Source of the DNA: Euonymus europaeus | Lineage: Eukaryota; Streptophyta; Magnoliopsida; Celastrales; Celastraceae | Direction of reading: 5' to 3' | Length of the DNA stretch: 64,000 bases | NCBI GenBank assembly: GCA_963580455.1 | Contig: OY756965.1 | Span: 8,754,501-8,818,500, forward strand | In this document: in pieces, positions 37,501 through 51,180 of the stretch | Layout of the letters: each line of letters opens with the position of its first letter | Numbering within the stretch: position 1 is the first letter of the stretch | Translations under genes and position numbers: made by a program | The notes under the pieces: generated by a model | The model's database searches: none | Told to the model about the DNA's origin: nothing | The model's input: only the letters and a program-made list of their open reading frames with translations

Positions 37501-37925
37501 CCATAAAGAGAGTTGAGCAACTTCGGACCATCGAAGTTGCTCGGTGTACACTTTTAATTAATCTTCTATGTCCAATGTTACGAGTATAAACTTCGTAGAT
37601 TATTTCGATGCCAAAACACCACTTTCTATGATAAATGGACAAAACCTTTAAAAGATCCCAAATGGAGAGAGTTGAGAAACTTCGGACCATCAAAGTTGCT
37701 CGGGGTACACTTTTTAGTGTTCTTCTATGTCCAATTTTATGAGTATAAGCTTCGTAGATTATTTCGATGTCAAAACACCAACTTTCTATGACAAATGAAC
37801 AAAACCGTTAAAAGCTCCTCCATATAGAGAGTTGAGCAACTTCGAACCATCAAAATTGCTCGGTGTACACTTTTTATTGTTCTTCTATGTATAATGTTAC
37901 GAGTATAAGCTTCGTAGATTATTTC
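34570..37925 (+). repeat. 21-monomer unit (~3356 bp), copy 1
   Basis: Markers recur 3355-3356 bp downstream: 34796 to 38152, 35596 to 38952, 35915 to 39271 and 36300 to 39655. The unit contains the subtype with TATTGTTGTTCTATG and AACAAGTTTCTATTAC, which is first seen near 35.6 kb. A 7-monomer repeat is nested inside. Confidence 0.8.
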
Positions 37926-38000
37926 GATGCCAAAACAACAACTTTCATTTACAAATGGACAAAACCGTTAAAAGCTCCTCCATAGAGAGAGTTGAGCAAC
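35830..38000 (+). repeat. 7-monomer unit (~1118 bp), two copies
   Basis: Markers at 35915 and 36075 recur at 37033 and 37193, 1118 bp apart. Shared private variants include GAGTACAAGCTTCGCAG and GGAGCATCAAAG. The same 7-monomer period appears in the second large unit, 39271 to 40388 (1117 bp). Confidence 0.82.
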
Positions 38001-41000
38001 TTTGGACCATCAAAGTTGCTCGGTGTAGACTTTTTATTGTTCTTTTATGTCAAATTTTACGAGTATAAGATTCCGATATTTTTTCGATTCCAAAACACCA
38101 ACTTTCTATGACAAATGGATAAAACCGTTAAAAGCTACTCCATAAAAAGAGTTGAGCAACTTCGAACCATCGAAGTTGCTCGGTGTACACTTTTTATTAA
38201 TCTTCTATGTCCAATGTTACGAGTATAAACTTCGTAGATTATTTCGATGCCAAAATAACAACTTTCAGTTACAAATGGACAAAACCGCTAAAAGCTCCAC
38301 CATAGAGAGAGTTGAGCAACTTCGGACTATCAAAGTTGCTCAGTGTACACTTTTTATTGTTCTTTTATGTCAAATATTACGAGTATAAGATTCTGATATT
38401 TTTTCGATGCCAAAACACCAACTTTCTATGACAAATGGACAAAACCGTTAAAAGCTCCTCCATATAGAGAGTTGAGCAACTTCGGACCATCAAAGTTGCT
38501 CGGTGTACACTTTTTAGTGTTCTTCTCTGTCCAATTTTACGATTATAAGCTTCGTAGATTATTTAGATGCCAAAATACCAACTTTCTATGACAAATGAAC
38601 AAAACCGTTAAAAGCTCCTCCATAGAGAGAGTTGAGCAACTTTGGACCATCAAAGTTGCTCGGTGTGCACTTTTTATTGTTCTTCTATGTATAATGTTAC
38701 GAGTATAAACTTCGTAGATTATTTCGATGCAAAAACAACAACTTTCAGTTACAAATAGACAAAACCGTTAAAAACTCCACGATAGAGAGAGTTGAGCAAC
38801 TTCGGACTATCAAAGTTGCTCGTTGTACACTTTTTATTGTTCTTTTATGTCAAATATTACGAGTGCAAGATTCTGATATTTTTTCGATGCCAAAACACCA
38901 ACTTGCTATGACAAATGGACAAAACCGTTAAAAGCTCCTCCATATAGAGAGTTGAGCAACTTTGGACCATCAAAGTTGCTCGGTGTACACTTTTTATTGT
39001 TGTTCTATGTCCAATGTTACGAGTATAAACTTCGTAGATTATTTCGATGCCAAAACAACAACTTTCAGTTACAAATGGACAAAACCGTTAAAAGCTCCAC
39101 CATAGAGAGAGTTGAGCAACTTCGGACCATCAATGTTGCTCAGTGTACAATTTTTATTGTTCTTCTATGTCCTATTTTACGAGTATAAGCTTCCGTGATT
39201 ATTTCGATGCAAAACACCAATTTTCTATGACAAATGGACAAAACCATTAAAAGCTCCTCCATAGAGAGAGTTGAGCAAATTCGGAGCATCAAAGTTGCTC
39301 GATGTACACTTTTTATTGTTGTTCTATGTCCAATGTTACGAGTACAAGCTTCGCAGATTATTTCGATGCAAAAACAACAAGTTTCTATTACAAATGGACA
39401 AAACCGTTAAAAGCTCCTCCATAGAGAGAGTTGAGCAACTTTGGACCATCAAAGTTGCTCGGTGTACACTTTTTATTGTTTTCTATGTCCAATGTTACGA
39501 GTATAAGCTTCGCAGATTATTTCGATGCCAAAACAACAAGTTTCTATTACAAATGGACAAAACCGTTAAAAGCTCCTCCATAGAGAGAGTTGAGCAACTT
39601 TGGACCATCAAAGTTGCTCGGTGTAGACTTTTTATTGTTCTTTTATGTCAAATTTTACGAGTATAAGATTCCGATATTTTTTCGATTCCAAAACACCAAC
39701 TTTCTATGACAAATGGACAAAACCGTTAAAAGCTCCTCCATAAAGAGAGTTGAGCAACTTCGGACCATCGAAGTTGCTCGGTGTACACTTTTTATTAATC
39801 TTCTATGTCCAATGTTACGAGTATAAACTTCGTAGATTATTTCGATGCCAAAATACCACTTTCTATGATAAATGGACAAAACCTTTAAAAGATCCCAAAT
39901 GGAGAGAGTTGAGAAACTTCGGACCATCAAAGTTGCTCGGGGTACACTTTTTAGTGTTCTTCTATGTCCAATTTTATGAGTATAAGCTTCGTAGATTATT
40001 TCGATGCCAAAACACCAACTTTCTATGACAAATGAACAAAACCGTTAAAAGCTCCTCCATATAGAGAGTTGAGCAACTTCGAACCATCAAAGTTGCTCGG
40101 TGTACACTTTTTATTGTTCTTCTATGTATAATGTTACGAGTATAAGCTTCGTAGATTATTTCGATGCCAAAACAACAACTTTCATTTACAAATGGACAAA
40201 ACCGTTAAAAGCTCCACCATAGAGAGAGTTGAGCAACTTCGGACCATCAATGTTGCTCAGTGTACAATTTTTATTGTTCTTCTATGTCCTATTTTACGAG
40301 TATAAGCTTCCGTGATTATTTCGATGCAAAACACCAATTTTCTATGACAAATGGACAAAACCATTAAAAGCTCCTCCATGGAGAGAGTTGAGCAACTTCG
40401 GAGCATCAAAGTTGCTCGGTGTACACTTTTTATTGTTGTTCTATGTCCAATGTTACGAGTACAAGCTTCGCAGATTAATTCGATGCCAAAACAACAAGTT
40501 TCTATTACAAATGGACAAAACCGTTAAAAGCTCCTCCATAGAGAGAGTTGAGCAACTTTGGACCATCAAAGTTGCTCGGTGTACACTTTTTATTGTTGTT
40601 CTATGTCCAATGTTACGAGTATAAGCTTCGCAGATTATTTCGATGCCAAAACAACAAGTTTCTATTACAAATGGACAAAACCGTTAAAAGCTCCTCCATA
40701 GAGAGAGTTGAGCAACTTTGGACCATCAAAGTTGCTCGGTGTAGACTTTTTATTGTTCTTTTATGTCAAATTTTACGAGTATAAGATTCCGATATTTTTT
40801 CGATTCCAAAACACCAACTTTCTATGACAAATGGACAAAACCGTTGAAAGCTCCTCCATAAAGAGAGTTGAGCAACTTCGGACCATCGATGTTGCTCGGT
40901 GTACACTTTTTATTAATCTTCTATGTCCAATGTTACGAGTATAAACTTCGTAGATTATTTCGATGCCAAAACAACAACTTTCAGTTAAAAATGGATAAAA
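37926..41000 (+). repeat. 21-monomer unit (~3356 bp), copy 2
   Basis: This repeats the order of copy 1. Small differences include GTTTTCTATG in place of GTTGTTCTATG near 39.48 kb. The end is approximate, because the following monomers belong to the 2397-bp repeat. Confidence 0.78.
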
Positions 41001-41850
41001 CCGTTAAAAGCTCCACCATAGAGAGAGTTGAGCAACTTCGGACCATCAATGTTACTCGGTGTACAATTTTTATTGTTCTTCTATGTCCTATTTTACGAGT
41101 ATAAGCTTCCGTGATTATTTCGATGCAAAACGCCAACTTTCTATGACAAATGGACAAAACCATTAAAAGCTCCTCCATAGAGAGAGTTGAGCAACTTCGG
41201 ACCATCAAAAATGCTCGGTGTACACTTTTTATTGTTGTTCTATGTCCAATGTTACGAGTATAAGCTTCGTAGATTATTTCGATGCCAAAACAACAACTTT
41301 CTATTACAAATGGACAAAACCGTTAAAAGCTCCTCCATAGAGAGAGTTGAGTAACTTTAGACCATCAAAGTTTCTCGGTGTAGATTTTTTATTGTTCTTT
41401 TATGTCAAATTTTACGAGTATAAGATTCCGATATTTTTTCGATTCCAAAACACCAACTTTCTATGAGAAATGGACAAAACCGTTAAAAGCTCCTCCATAA
41501 AGAGAGTTGAGCAACCTCGGACCATCGAAGTTGCTCGGTGTACACTTTTTGTTAATCTTCTATGTCCAATGTTACGAGTATAAACTTCGTAGATTATTTC
41601 GATGCCAAAACACCACTTTCTATGATAAATGGACAAAACCGTTAAAAGATCCCAAATAGAGAGAGTTGAGAAACTTCGGACCATCCAAGTTGCTCGGTGT
41701 ACACTTTTTAGTGTTCTTCTATGTCCAATTTTACGAGTATAAGCTTCGTAGATTATTTCGATGCCAAAACACCAACTTTCTATGACAAATGAACAAAACC
41801 GTTAAAAGCTCCTCCATATAGAGAGTTGAGCAACTTCGGACCATCAAAGT
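40850..41850 (+). repeat. 15-monomer spacing (2397 bp), copy 1
   Basis: Markers 40868, 40981 and 41412 recur at 43265, 43378 and 43809, each 2397 bp away. Shared rare features include CATCAAAAATGCTCGG near 41.2 kb and GCAACCTCGGA near 41.5 kb. Confidence 0.8.
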
Positions 41851-43246
41851 TGCTCGGTGTACATTTTTTATTGTTCTTCTATGTATAATGTTACGAGTAT
41901 AAGCTTCGTAGATTATTTCGATGCCAAAACAACAACTTTCTATTACAAATGGACAAAACCGTTAAAAGCTCCTCCATTGAGAGAGTTGAGCTACTTTGGA
42001 CCATCAAAGTTGTTCGGTGTACACTTTTTATTGTTCTTTTATGTCAAATTTTACGAGTATAAGATTCCGATATTTTTTCGATTCCAAAACACCAACTTTC
42101 TATGACAAATGGACAAAACCGTTGAAAGCTCCTCCATATAGAGAGTTAAGCAACTTCGGACCATCGAAGTTGCTCGGTGTACACTTTTTATTAATCTTCT
42201 ATGTCCAATGTTACGACTATAAACTTCGTAGATTATTTCGATGCCAAAACAACAACTTTCAGTTACAAATGGACAAAACCGTTAAAACCTCCACCATAGA
42301 GAGAGTTAAGCAAGTTCGGACCATCAATGTTGCTCGGTGTACAATTTTTATTGTTCTTCTATGTCCTATTTTACGAGTATAAGCTTCGTAGATTATTTCG
42401 ATGCCAAAACACCAACTTTCTATTACAAATGGACAAAACCGTTAAAAGCTCCTCCATAGAGAGAGTTGAGCAACTTTGGACCATCAAAGTTGCTCGGTGT
42501 AGACTTTTTATTGTTCTTTTATGTCAAATTTTACGAGTATAAGATTCCGATATTTTTTCGATTCCAAAACACCAACTTTCTATGACAAATGGACAAAACC
42601 GTTAAAAGCTCCTCCATAAAGAGAGTTGAGCAACTTCGGACCATCAAAGTTGCTCGGTGTACACTTTTTATTGTTCTTCTATGTATAATGTTAGGAGTAT
42701 AAGCTTCGTAGATTATTTTGATGCCAAAACAACAACTTTAAGTTACAAATGTACAGAACCGTTAAAAGCTCCCCCATAGAGAGAGTTGAGCAACTTTGGA
42801 CCATAAAAGTTGCTCGGTGTACACTTTTTATTGTTCTTGTATGTCAAATTTTACGAGTATAAGATTCCGATATTTTTTCGCTTCCAAAACACCAACTATC
42901 TATGACAAATGGACAAACCCGTTAAAAGCTCCTCCATATAGAGAGTTGAGCAACTTCGGACCATCAAAGTTGCTCGGTGTACACTTTTTATTGTTCTTCT
43001 ATGTCCAATTTAACGAGTATAAGCATTCGTTATTATTTCGATGCCAAAACACCACTTTCTATGATAAATGGACAAAACCGTTAAAGGATCCCAAATAGAG
43101 AGAGTTGAGCAACTTCGGACCATCAAAGTTGCTCGGTGTACACTTTTTATTGTTCTTTTATGTCAAATTTTACGAGTATAAGATTCCGATATTTTTTCGA
43201 TTCCAAAACACCAACTTTCTATGACAAATGGACAAAACCGTTGAAA

Positions 43247-44247
43247 GCTACTCCATAAAGAGAGTTGAGCAACTTCGGACCATCGATGTTGCTCGGTGTA
43301 CACTTTTTATTAATCTTCTATGTCCAATGTTACGAGTATAAACTTCGTAGATTATTTCGATGCCAAAACAACAACTTTCAGTTACAAATGGATAAAACCG
43401 TTAAAAGCTCCACCATAGAGAGAGTTGAGCAACTTCGGACCATCAATGTTGCTCGGTGTACAATTTTTATTGTTCTTCTATGTCCTATTTTACGAGTATA
43501 AGCTTCCGTGATTATTTCGATGCAAAACACCAACTTTCTATGACAAATGGACAAAACCATTAAAAGCTCCTCCATAGAGAGAGTTGAGCAACTTCGGACC
43601 ATCAAAAATGCTCGGTGTACACTTTTTATTGTTGTTCTATGTCCAATGTTACGAGTATAAGCTTCGTAGATTATTTCGATGCCAAAACAACAACTTTCTA
43701 TTACAAATGGACAAAACCGTTAAAAGCTCCTCCATAGAGAGAGTTGAGTAACTTTTGACCATCAAAGTTTCTCGGTGTAGATTTTTTATTCTTCTTTTAT
43801 GTCAAATTTTACGAGTATAAGATTCCGATATTTTTTCGATTCCAAAACACCAACTTTCTATGAGAAATGGACAAAACCGTTAAAAGCTCCTCCATAAAGA
43901 GAGTTGAGCAACCTCGGAACATCGAAGTTGCTCGGTGTACACTTTTTGTTAATCTTCTATGTCCAATGTTACGAGTATAAACTTCGTAGATTATTTCGAT
44001 GCCAAAACACCACTTTCTATGATAAATGGACAAAACCGTTAAAAGATCCCAAATAGAGAGAGTTGAGAAACTTCGGACCATCCAAGTTGCTCGGTGTACA
44101 CTTTTTAGTGTTCTTCTATGTCCAATTTTACGAGTATAAGCTTCGTAGATTATTTCGATGCCAAAACACCAACTTTCTATGACAAATGAACAAAACCGTT
44201 AAAAGCTCCTCCATATAGAGAGTTGAGCAACTTCGGACTACCAAAGT
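43247..44247 (+). repeat. 15-monomer spacing (2397 bp), copy 2
   Basis: This is the second copy of the 40.85-41.85 kb segment, with a few single-base changes. The DNA between the two copies (41.85-43.25 kb) is a mixture of ordinary monomers. Confidence 0.8.
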
Positions 44248-44249
44248 TG

Positions 44250-46250
44250 CTCGGTGTACACTTTTTATTGTTCTTATATGTATAATGTTACGAGTATAAG
44301 CTTCGTAGATTATTTCGATGCCAACACAACAACTTTCAGTTACAAATGGACAAAACCGTTAAAAGCTCCACCATAGAGAGAGTTGAGCAACTTCGGACCA
44401 TCAATGTTGCTCGGTGTACACTTTTTATTGTTCTTCTATGTCCAATTTTACGAGTATAAGCTTCCGAGATTATTTCGCTGCAAAACACGAACTTTCTATG
44501 ACAAATGGACAAAACCATTAAAAGCTCCTCCATATAGAGAGTTGAGCAACTTCGGACCATCAAAGTTGCTCGGTGTACACTTTTTATTGTTGTTCTATGT
44601 CCAATGTTACGAGTATAAGCTTCGTAGATTATTTCGATGCCAAAACAACAACTTTCTATTACAAATGGACAAAACCGTTAAAAGCTCCTCTATAGAGAGA
44701 GTTGAGGAACTTCGGACCATCAAAGTTGCTCGGTGTACACTTTTTATTGTTCTTCTATGTCCAATTTTACGATTATAAGCTTCCGAGATTATTTCGATGC
44801 CAAAACACCAACTTTCTATGACAAATGGACAAAACCGTTAAAAGCTCCTCTATAGCGAGAGTTGAGAAACTTTGGACCATCAAAGTTGCCCGGTGTACAG
44901 TTTTTACTATTCTTCTATGTCCAATTTTACGAGTATAAGCTTCCTAGATTATTTCGATGCCAAAACAACAACTTTCAGTTACAAATGGACAGACCGTTAA
45001 AAGCTCCACCATAGAGAGAGTTGAGCAACTTCGGACCATCAAAGTTGCTCGGTGTACACTATTTATTGTTCTTCTATGTCCAATTTTTCCGAGTATAAGC
45101 TTCCGAGATTATTTCGATACCAAAACACCAACTTTCTATGACAAATGGACAAAACCGTTAAAAGCTTCTCTATAGCGAGAGTTGAGCAACTTCGGACCAT
45201 CAAAGTTGCGCGGTGTACACTTTTTGTTGTTCTTCTATGTCTAATTTTACGAGTATAAGCTTCCTAGATTATTTTGATGCCAAAACGACAACTTTCTATG
45301 ACAAATGGACAAAACCGTTAAAAGCTCGTCCATATAGAGAGTTGAGCAACTTCGGACCATCAAAGTTGCTCGGTGTAAATTTTTTAGTGTTCTTCTATGT
45401 CCAATTTTACGAGTATAAGCTTCGTAGATTATTTCAATGCCAAAATACCAACTTTCTATGACAAATGGGCAAAACCGTTAAAAGCTCCCAATTAGAGAGA
45501 GTTGAACAACTTCAGACCATCACAGTTGCTCGGTGTACACTTTGTATTGTTCTGCTATGTCCAATTTTACAAGTATAAGCTTCGTAGATTATTTCGATGC
45601 CAAAACAACGACTTTCTATTACAAATGGATAAAACCGTTAAAAGCTCCTCCATAGAGAGAGTTGAGCAACTTCGGACTATCAAAGTTGCTCGGTGTATAC
45701 TTTTTATTGTTCTTTTATGTCAAATTTCACGAGTATAAGATTCTGATATTTTTTCGATGCCAAAACACCAACTTTCTATGACAAATGGACAAAACCATTA
45801 AAAGCCCCTCCATATAGAGAGTTGAGCAACTTCGGACCATCAAAGTTACTCGGTGTACACTTTTTATTGTTCTTCTATGTCCAATGTTACGAGTATAAGC
45901 TTCATAGATTATTTCGATGCCAAAACAAAACTTTCAATTACAAATGGACAAAACCGTTAAAAGCTCCTCTATAGAGAGAGTTGAGCAACTTTGATCCATC
46001 AAAGTTGTTCCGGTGTACACTTTTTATTGTTCTTTAATGTCAAATTTTACGTGTATAAGATTCCGATATTTTTTCGATTCCAAAACACCAACTTTCTATG
46101 ACAAGTGGACAAAACCGATAAAAGCTCCTCCATATAGAGAGTTGAGCAACTTCGGACCATCAAATTTGATCAATGTACATTTTTTACTAATCTTCTATGT
46201 CCATTGTTACGAGTATAAACTTCCTAGATTATTTCGATGCCAAAACAACA
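44250..46250 (+). repeat. Mixed monomers, including a patch like the window start
   Basis: From about 44.96 to 46.2 kb the array carries rare variants otherwise seen only at 0.4-3.1 kb: GGACAGACCG near 44.99 kb, TTGCGCGGTGTACAC near 45.2 kb with TTTTTGTTGTTC, and a relative of CTCAATGTAC near 46.16 kb. The order is similar but some monomers are absent. Confidence 0.72.
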
Positions 46251-47000
46251 ACTTTCAGTTACAAATGGACAAAACCGTTAAAAGCTCCACCATAGAGAGA
46301 GTTAAGCAACTTCGGACCATCAATGTTGCTCGGTGTACAATTTTTATTGTTCTTCTATGTCCTATTTTACGAGTATAAGCTTCGTAGATTATTTCGATGC
46401 CAAAACACCAACTTTCTATGACAAATGGACAAAACCGTTAAATGCTCCTCCATATAGAGAGTTGAGCAACTTCGGACCATCAAAGTTGCTCGGTGTACAC
46501 TTTTTATTGTTGTTCTATGTCCAATGTTACGAGTATAAGCTTCGTAGATTATTTCGATGCCAAAACAACAACTTTCTATTACAAATGGACAAAACCGTTA
46601 AAAGCTCCCCCATAGAGAGAGTTGAGCAACTTTGGACCATCAAAGTTGCTCGGTGTAGACTTTTTATTGTTCTTTTATGTCAGATTTTACGAGTATAAGA
46701 TTCCGATATTTTTTCGATTCCAAAACACCAACTTTCTATGACAAATGGACAAAACCGTTAAAAGCTCCTCCATAAAGAGAGTTGAGCAACTTCGGACCAA
46801 CGAAGTTGCTCGGTGTACAGTTTTTACTGTTGTTCTATGTCCAATGTTACGAGTATAAGCTTCGTAGATTATTTCGATGCCAAAACAACAACTTTCTATT
46901 ACAAATGGACAAAACCGTTAAAAGCTCCTCCATAGAGAGAGTTGAGCAACTTTGGACCATCAAAGTTGCTCGGTGTACACTTTTTATTGTTCTTCTATGT
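46250..47000 (+). repeat. Segment repeated 2398 bp downstream
   Basis: The monomers around 46.33-46.78 kb recur near 48.73-49.18 kb, including GTCAGATTTTACGAG and GGACCAACGAAG. The segment from about 46.8 kb also recurs 5114 bp downstream near 51.9 kb. Confidence 0.72.
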
Positions 47001-48900
47001 CCAATTTAACGAGTATAAGCTTTCGTTATTATTTCGATGCCAAAACACCACTTTCTATGATAAATGGACAAAACCGTTAAAGGATCCTAAATAGAGAGAG
47101 TTGAGCAACTTCGGACCATCCAAGTTGCTCGGTGTACACTTTTTAGTGTTCTTCTATGTCAAATTTTACGAGTATAAGCTTCGTAGATTATTTCGATGCC
47201 AAAACACCAACTTTCTATGACAAATGAACAAAACCGTTAAAAGCTCCTCCATATAGAGAGTTGAGCAACTTCGGACCATCAAAGTTGCTCGGTGTACACT
47301 TTTTATTGTTCTTCTATGTATAATGTTACGAGTATAAGATTCGTAGATTATTTCGATGCCAAAACAACAACTTTCTATTACAAATGGACAAAACCGTTAA
47401 AAGCTACTCCATAGAGAGAGTTGAACAACTTTGGACCATCAAAGTTGCTCGGTGTAAACTTTTTATTGTTCTTTTAAGTCAAATTTTACGAGTATAAGAT
47501 TACGATATTTTTTCGATTCCAAAACACCAACTTTTTTTGACAAATGGACAAAACCGTTGAAAGCTCCTCCATATAGAGAGTTAGGCAACTTCGGACCATC
47601 GAAGTTGCTCGTTGTACAGTTTTTATTAATCTTCTATGTCCAATGTGACGAGTATAAACTTCGTAGATTATTTCGATGCCAAAACAACAACTTTCAGTTA
47701 CAAATGGACAAAACCGTTAAAAGCTCCACCATAGAGAGAGTTAAGCAACTTCGGACCATCAATGTTGCTCGGTGTAAAATTTTTATTGTTCTTCTATGTC
47801 CTATTTTACGAGTATAAGCTTCGTAGATTATTTCGATGCCAAAACACCAACTTTCAATGACAAATGAACAAAACCGTTAAAAGCTCCTCCATATAGAGAG
47901 TTGAGCAACTTCGGACCATCGAAGTTGCTCGGTGTACACTTTTTATTGTTCTTCTATGTCCAATTTAACGAGTATAAGCTTTCGTTATTATTTCGATGCC
48001 AAAACACCAACTTTCAGTTACAAATGGACAAAACCGTTAAAAGCTCCACCATAGAGAGAGTTGAGCAACTTCGGACTATCAAAGTTGCTCGGTGTACAGT
48101 TTTTAGTGTTCTTCTATGTCCAATTTTACGAGTATAAGCTTCCGTGATTATTTCGATGCAAAACACCAACTTTCTATGACAAATGGACATACACGTTAAA
48201 AGCTCCTCCATATAGAGAGTTGAGCAACTTCGGACCATCAAAGTTGCTCGGTGTACACTTTTTATTGTTGTTCTATGTCCAATGTTAAGAGTATAAGCTT
48301 CGTAGATTATTTCGATGCCAAAACAACAACTTTCTATTACAAATGAACAAAACCGTTAAAAGCTCCTCCATAGAGAGAGTTGAGCAACTTTGGACCATCA
48401 AAGTTGCTCGGTGTACACTTTTTATTTTTCTTTTAAGTCAAATTTTACGAGTATAAGATTACGATATTTTTTCGATTCCAAAACACCAACTTTCTTTGAC
48501 AAATGGACAAAACCGTTGAAAGCTCCTCCATATAGAGAGTTAAGCAACTTCGGACCATCGAAGTTGCTCGGTGTACAGTTTTTATTAATCTTCTATGTCC
48601 AATGTTACGAGTATAAACTTCGTAGATTATTTCGATGCCAAAACAACAACTTTCAGTTACAAATGGACAAAACCGTTAAAAGCTCCACCATAGAGAGAGT
48701 TAAGAAACTTCGGACCATCAATGTTGCTCGGTGTACAATTTTTATTGTTCTTCTATGTCCTATTTTACGAGTATAAGCTTCGTAGATTATTTCGATGCCA
48801 AAACACCAACTTTCTATGACAAATGAACAAAACCGTTAAAAGCTCCTCCATATAGAGAGTTGAGCAACTTCGGACCATCAAAGTTGCTCGGTGTACACTT
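47000..48900 (+). repeat. 14-18-monomer unit, copy 1 of 3
   Basis: Markers at 47817 and 48390 correspond to 50055 and 50788 in copy 2, and to 52931 and 53664 in copy 3. The offset to copy 2 changes from 2238 to 2398 bp within the unit, so copy 1 lacks exactly one 160-bp monomer. Private variants include TTTTAAGTCAAATTTTACG and GGTGTAAAATTTTTATTG. Confidence 0.8.
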
Positions 48901-49399
48901 TTTATTGTTGTTCTATGTCCAATGTTACGAGTATAAGCTTCGTAGATTATTTCGATGCCAAAACAACAACTTTCTATTACAAATGGACAAAACCGTTAAA
49001 AGCTCCCCCATAGAGAGAGTTGAGCAACTTTGGACCATCAAAGTTGCTCGGTGTAGACTTTTTATTGTTCTTTTATGTCAGATTTTACGAGTATAAGATT
49101 CCGATATTTTTTCGATTCCAAAACACCAACTTTCTATGACAAATGGACAAAACCGTTAAAAGCTCCTCCATGAAGAGAGTTGAGCAACTTCGGACCAACG
49201 AAGTTGCTCGGTGTACACTTTTTCTTATCTTCTATGTCCAATGTTACGAGTATAAACTTCGTAGATTATTTCGATGCCAAAACAACAACTTTCAGTTAGA
49301 AATGGACAAAACCGTTAAAAGCTCCACCATAGAGAGAGTTGAGCAACTTCGAACCATCAAAGTTGCTCGGTGTACACTTTTTAGTGTTCTTCTATGTCA

Positions 49400-51180
49400 A
49401 ATTTTACGAGTATAAGCTTCGTAGATTATTTCGATGCCAAAACACCAACTTTCTATGACAAATGAACAAAACCGTTAAAAGCTCCTCCATATAGAGAGTT
49501 GAGCAACTTCGGACCATCAAAGTTGCTCGGTGTACACTTTTTATTGTTCTTCTATGTATAATGTTACGAGTATAAGCTTCGTAGATTATTTCGATGCCAA
49601 AACAACAACTTTCTATTACAAATGGACAAAACCGTTAAAAGCTCCTCCATAGAGAGAGTTGAACAACTTTGGACCATCAAAGTTGCTCGGTGTACACTTT
49701 TTATTGTTCTTTTAAGTCAAATTTTACGAGTATAAGATTACGATATTTTTTCGATTCCAAAACACCAACTTTTTTTGACAAATGGACAAAACCGTTGAAA
49801 GCTCCTCCATATAGAGAGTTAGGCAACTTCGGACCATCGAAGTTGCTCGGTGTACAGTTTTTATTAATCTTCTATGTCCAATGTTACGAGTATAAACTTC
49901 GTAGATTATTTCGATGCCAAAACAACAACTTTCAGTTACAAATGGACAAAACCGTTAAAAGCTCCACCATAGAGAGAGTTAAGCAACTTCGGACCATCAA
50001 TGTTGCTCGGTGTAAAATTTTTATTGTTCTTCTATGTCCTATTTTACGAGTATAAGCTTCGTAGATTATTTCGATGCCAAAACACCAACTTTCAATGACA
50101 AATGAACAAAACCGTTAAAAGCTCCTCCATATAGAGAGTTGAGCAACTTCGGACCATCAAAGTTGCTCGGTGTACACTTTTTATTGTTCTTCTATGTCCA
50201 ATTTAACGAGTATAAGCTTTCGTTATTATTTCGATGCCAAAACACCAACTTTCAGTTACAAATGGACAAAACCGTTAAAAGCTCCACCATAGAGAGATTT
50301 GAGCAACTTCGGACCATCAATGTTGCTCGGTGTAAAATTTTTATTGTTCTTCTATGTCCTATTTTACGAGTATAAGCTTCGTAGATTATTTCGATGCCAA
50401 AACACCAACTTTCAATGACAAATGAACAAAACCGTTAAAAGCTCCTCCATATAGAGAGTTGAACAACTTCGGACTATCAAAGTTGCTCGGTGTACAGTTT
50501 TTAGTGTTCTTCTATGTCCAATTTTACGAGTATAAGCTTCCGTGATTATTTCGAGGCAAAACACCAACTTTCTATGACAAATGGACATACCCGTTTAAAG
50601 CTCCTCCATATAGAGAGTTGAGCAACTTCGGACCATCAAAGTTGCTCGGTGTACACTTTTTATTGTTGTTCTATGTCCAATGTTAAGAGTATAAGCTTCG
50701 TAGATTATTTCGATGCCAAAACAACAACTTTCTATTACAAATGAACAAAACCGTTAAAAGCTCCTCCATAGAGAGAGTTGAGCAACTTTGGACCATCAAA
50801 GTTGCTCGGTGTACACTTTTTATTTTTCTTTTAAGTCAAATTTTACGAGTATAAGATTACGATATTTTTTCGATTCCAAAACACCAACTTTCTTTGACAA
50901 ATGGACAAAACCGTTGAAAGCTCCTCCATATAGAGAGTTAAGCAACTTCGGACCATCGAAGTTGCTCGGTGTACAGTTTTTATTAATCTTCTATGTCCAA
51001 TGTTACGAGTATAAACTTCGTAGATTATTTCGATGCCAAAACAACAACTTTCAGTTACAAATGGACAAAACCGTTAAAAGCTCCACCATAGAGAGAGTTA
51101 AGAAACTTCGGACCATCAATGTTGCTCGGTGTACACTTTTTATTGTTGTTCTATGTCCAATGTTAAGAGTATAAGCTTCG
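49400..51180 (+). repeat. 14-18-monomer unit, copy 2 of 3
   Basis: The offset to copy 3 is constant at 2876 bp (49669 to 52545, 50139 to 53015, 50788 to 53664). The unit has one more monomer than copy 1. After 51.12 kb it passes into a tract with repeated GTTGTTCTATGTCC monomers carrying AATGTTAAGAG. Confidence 0.8.
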
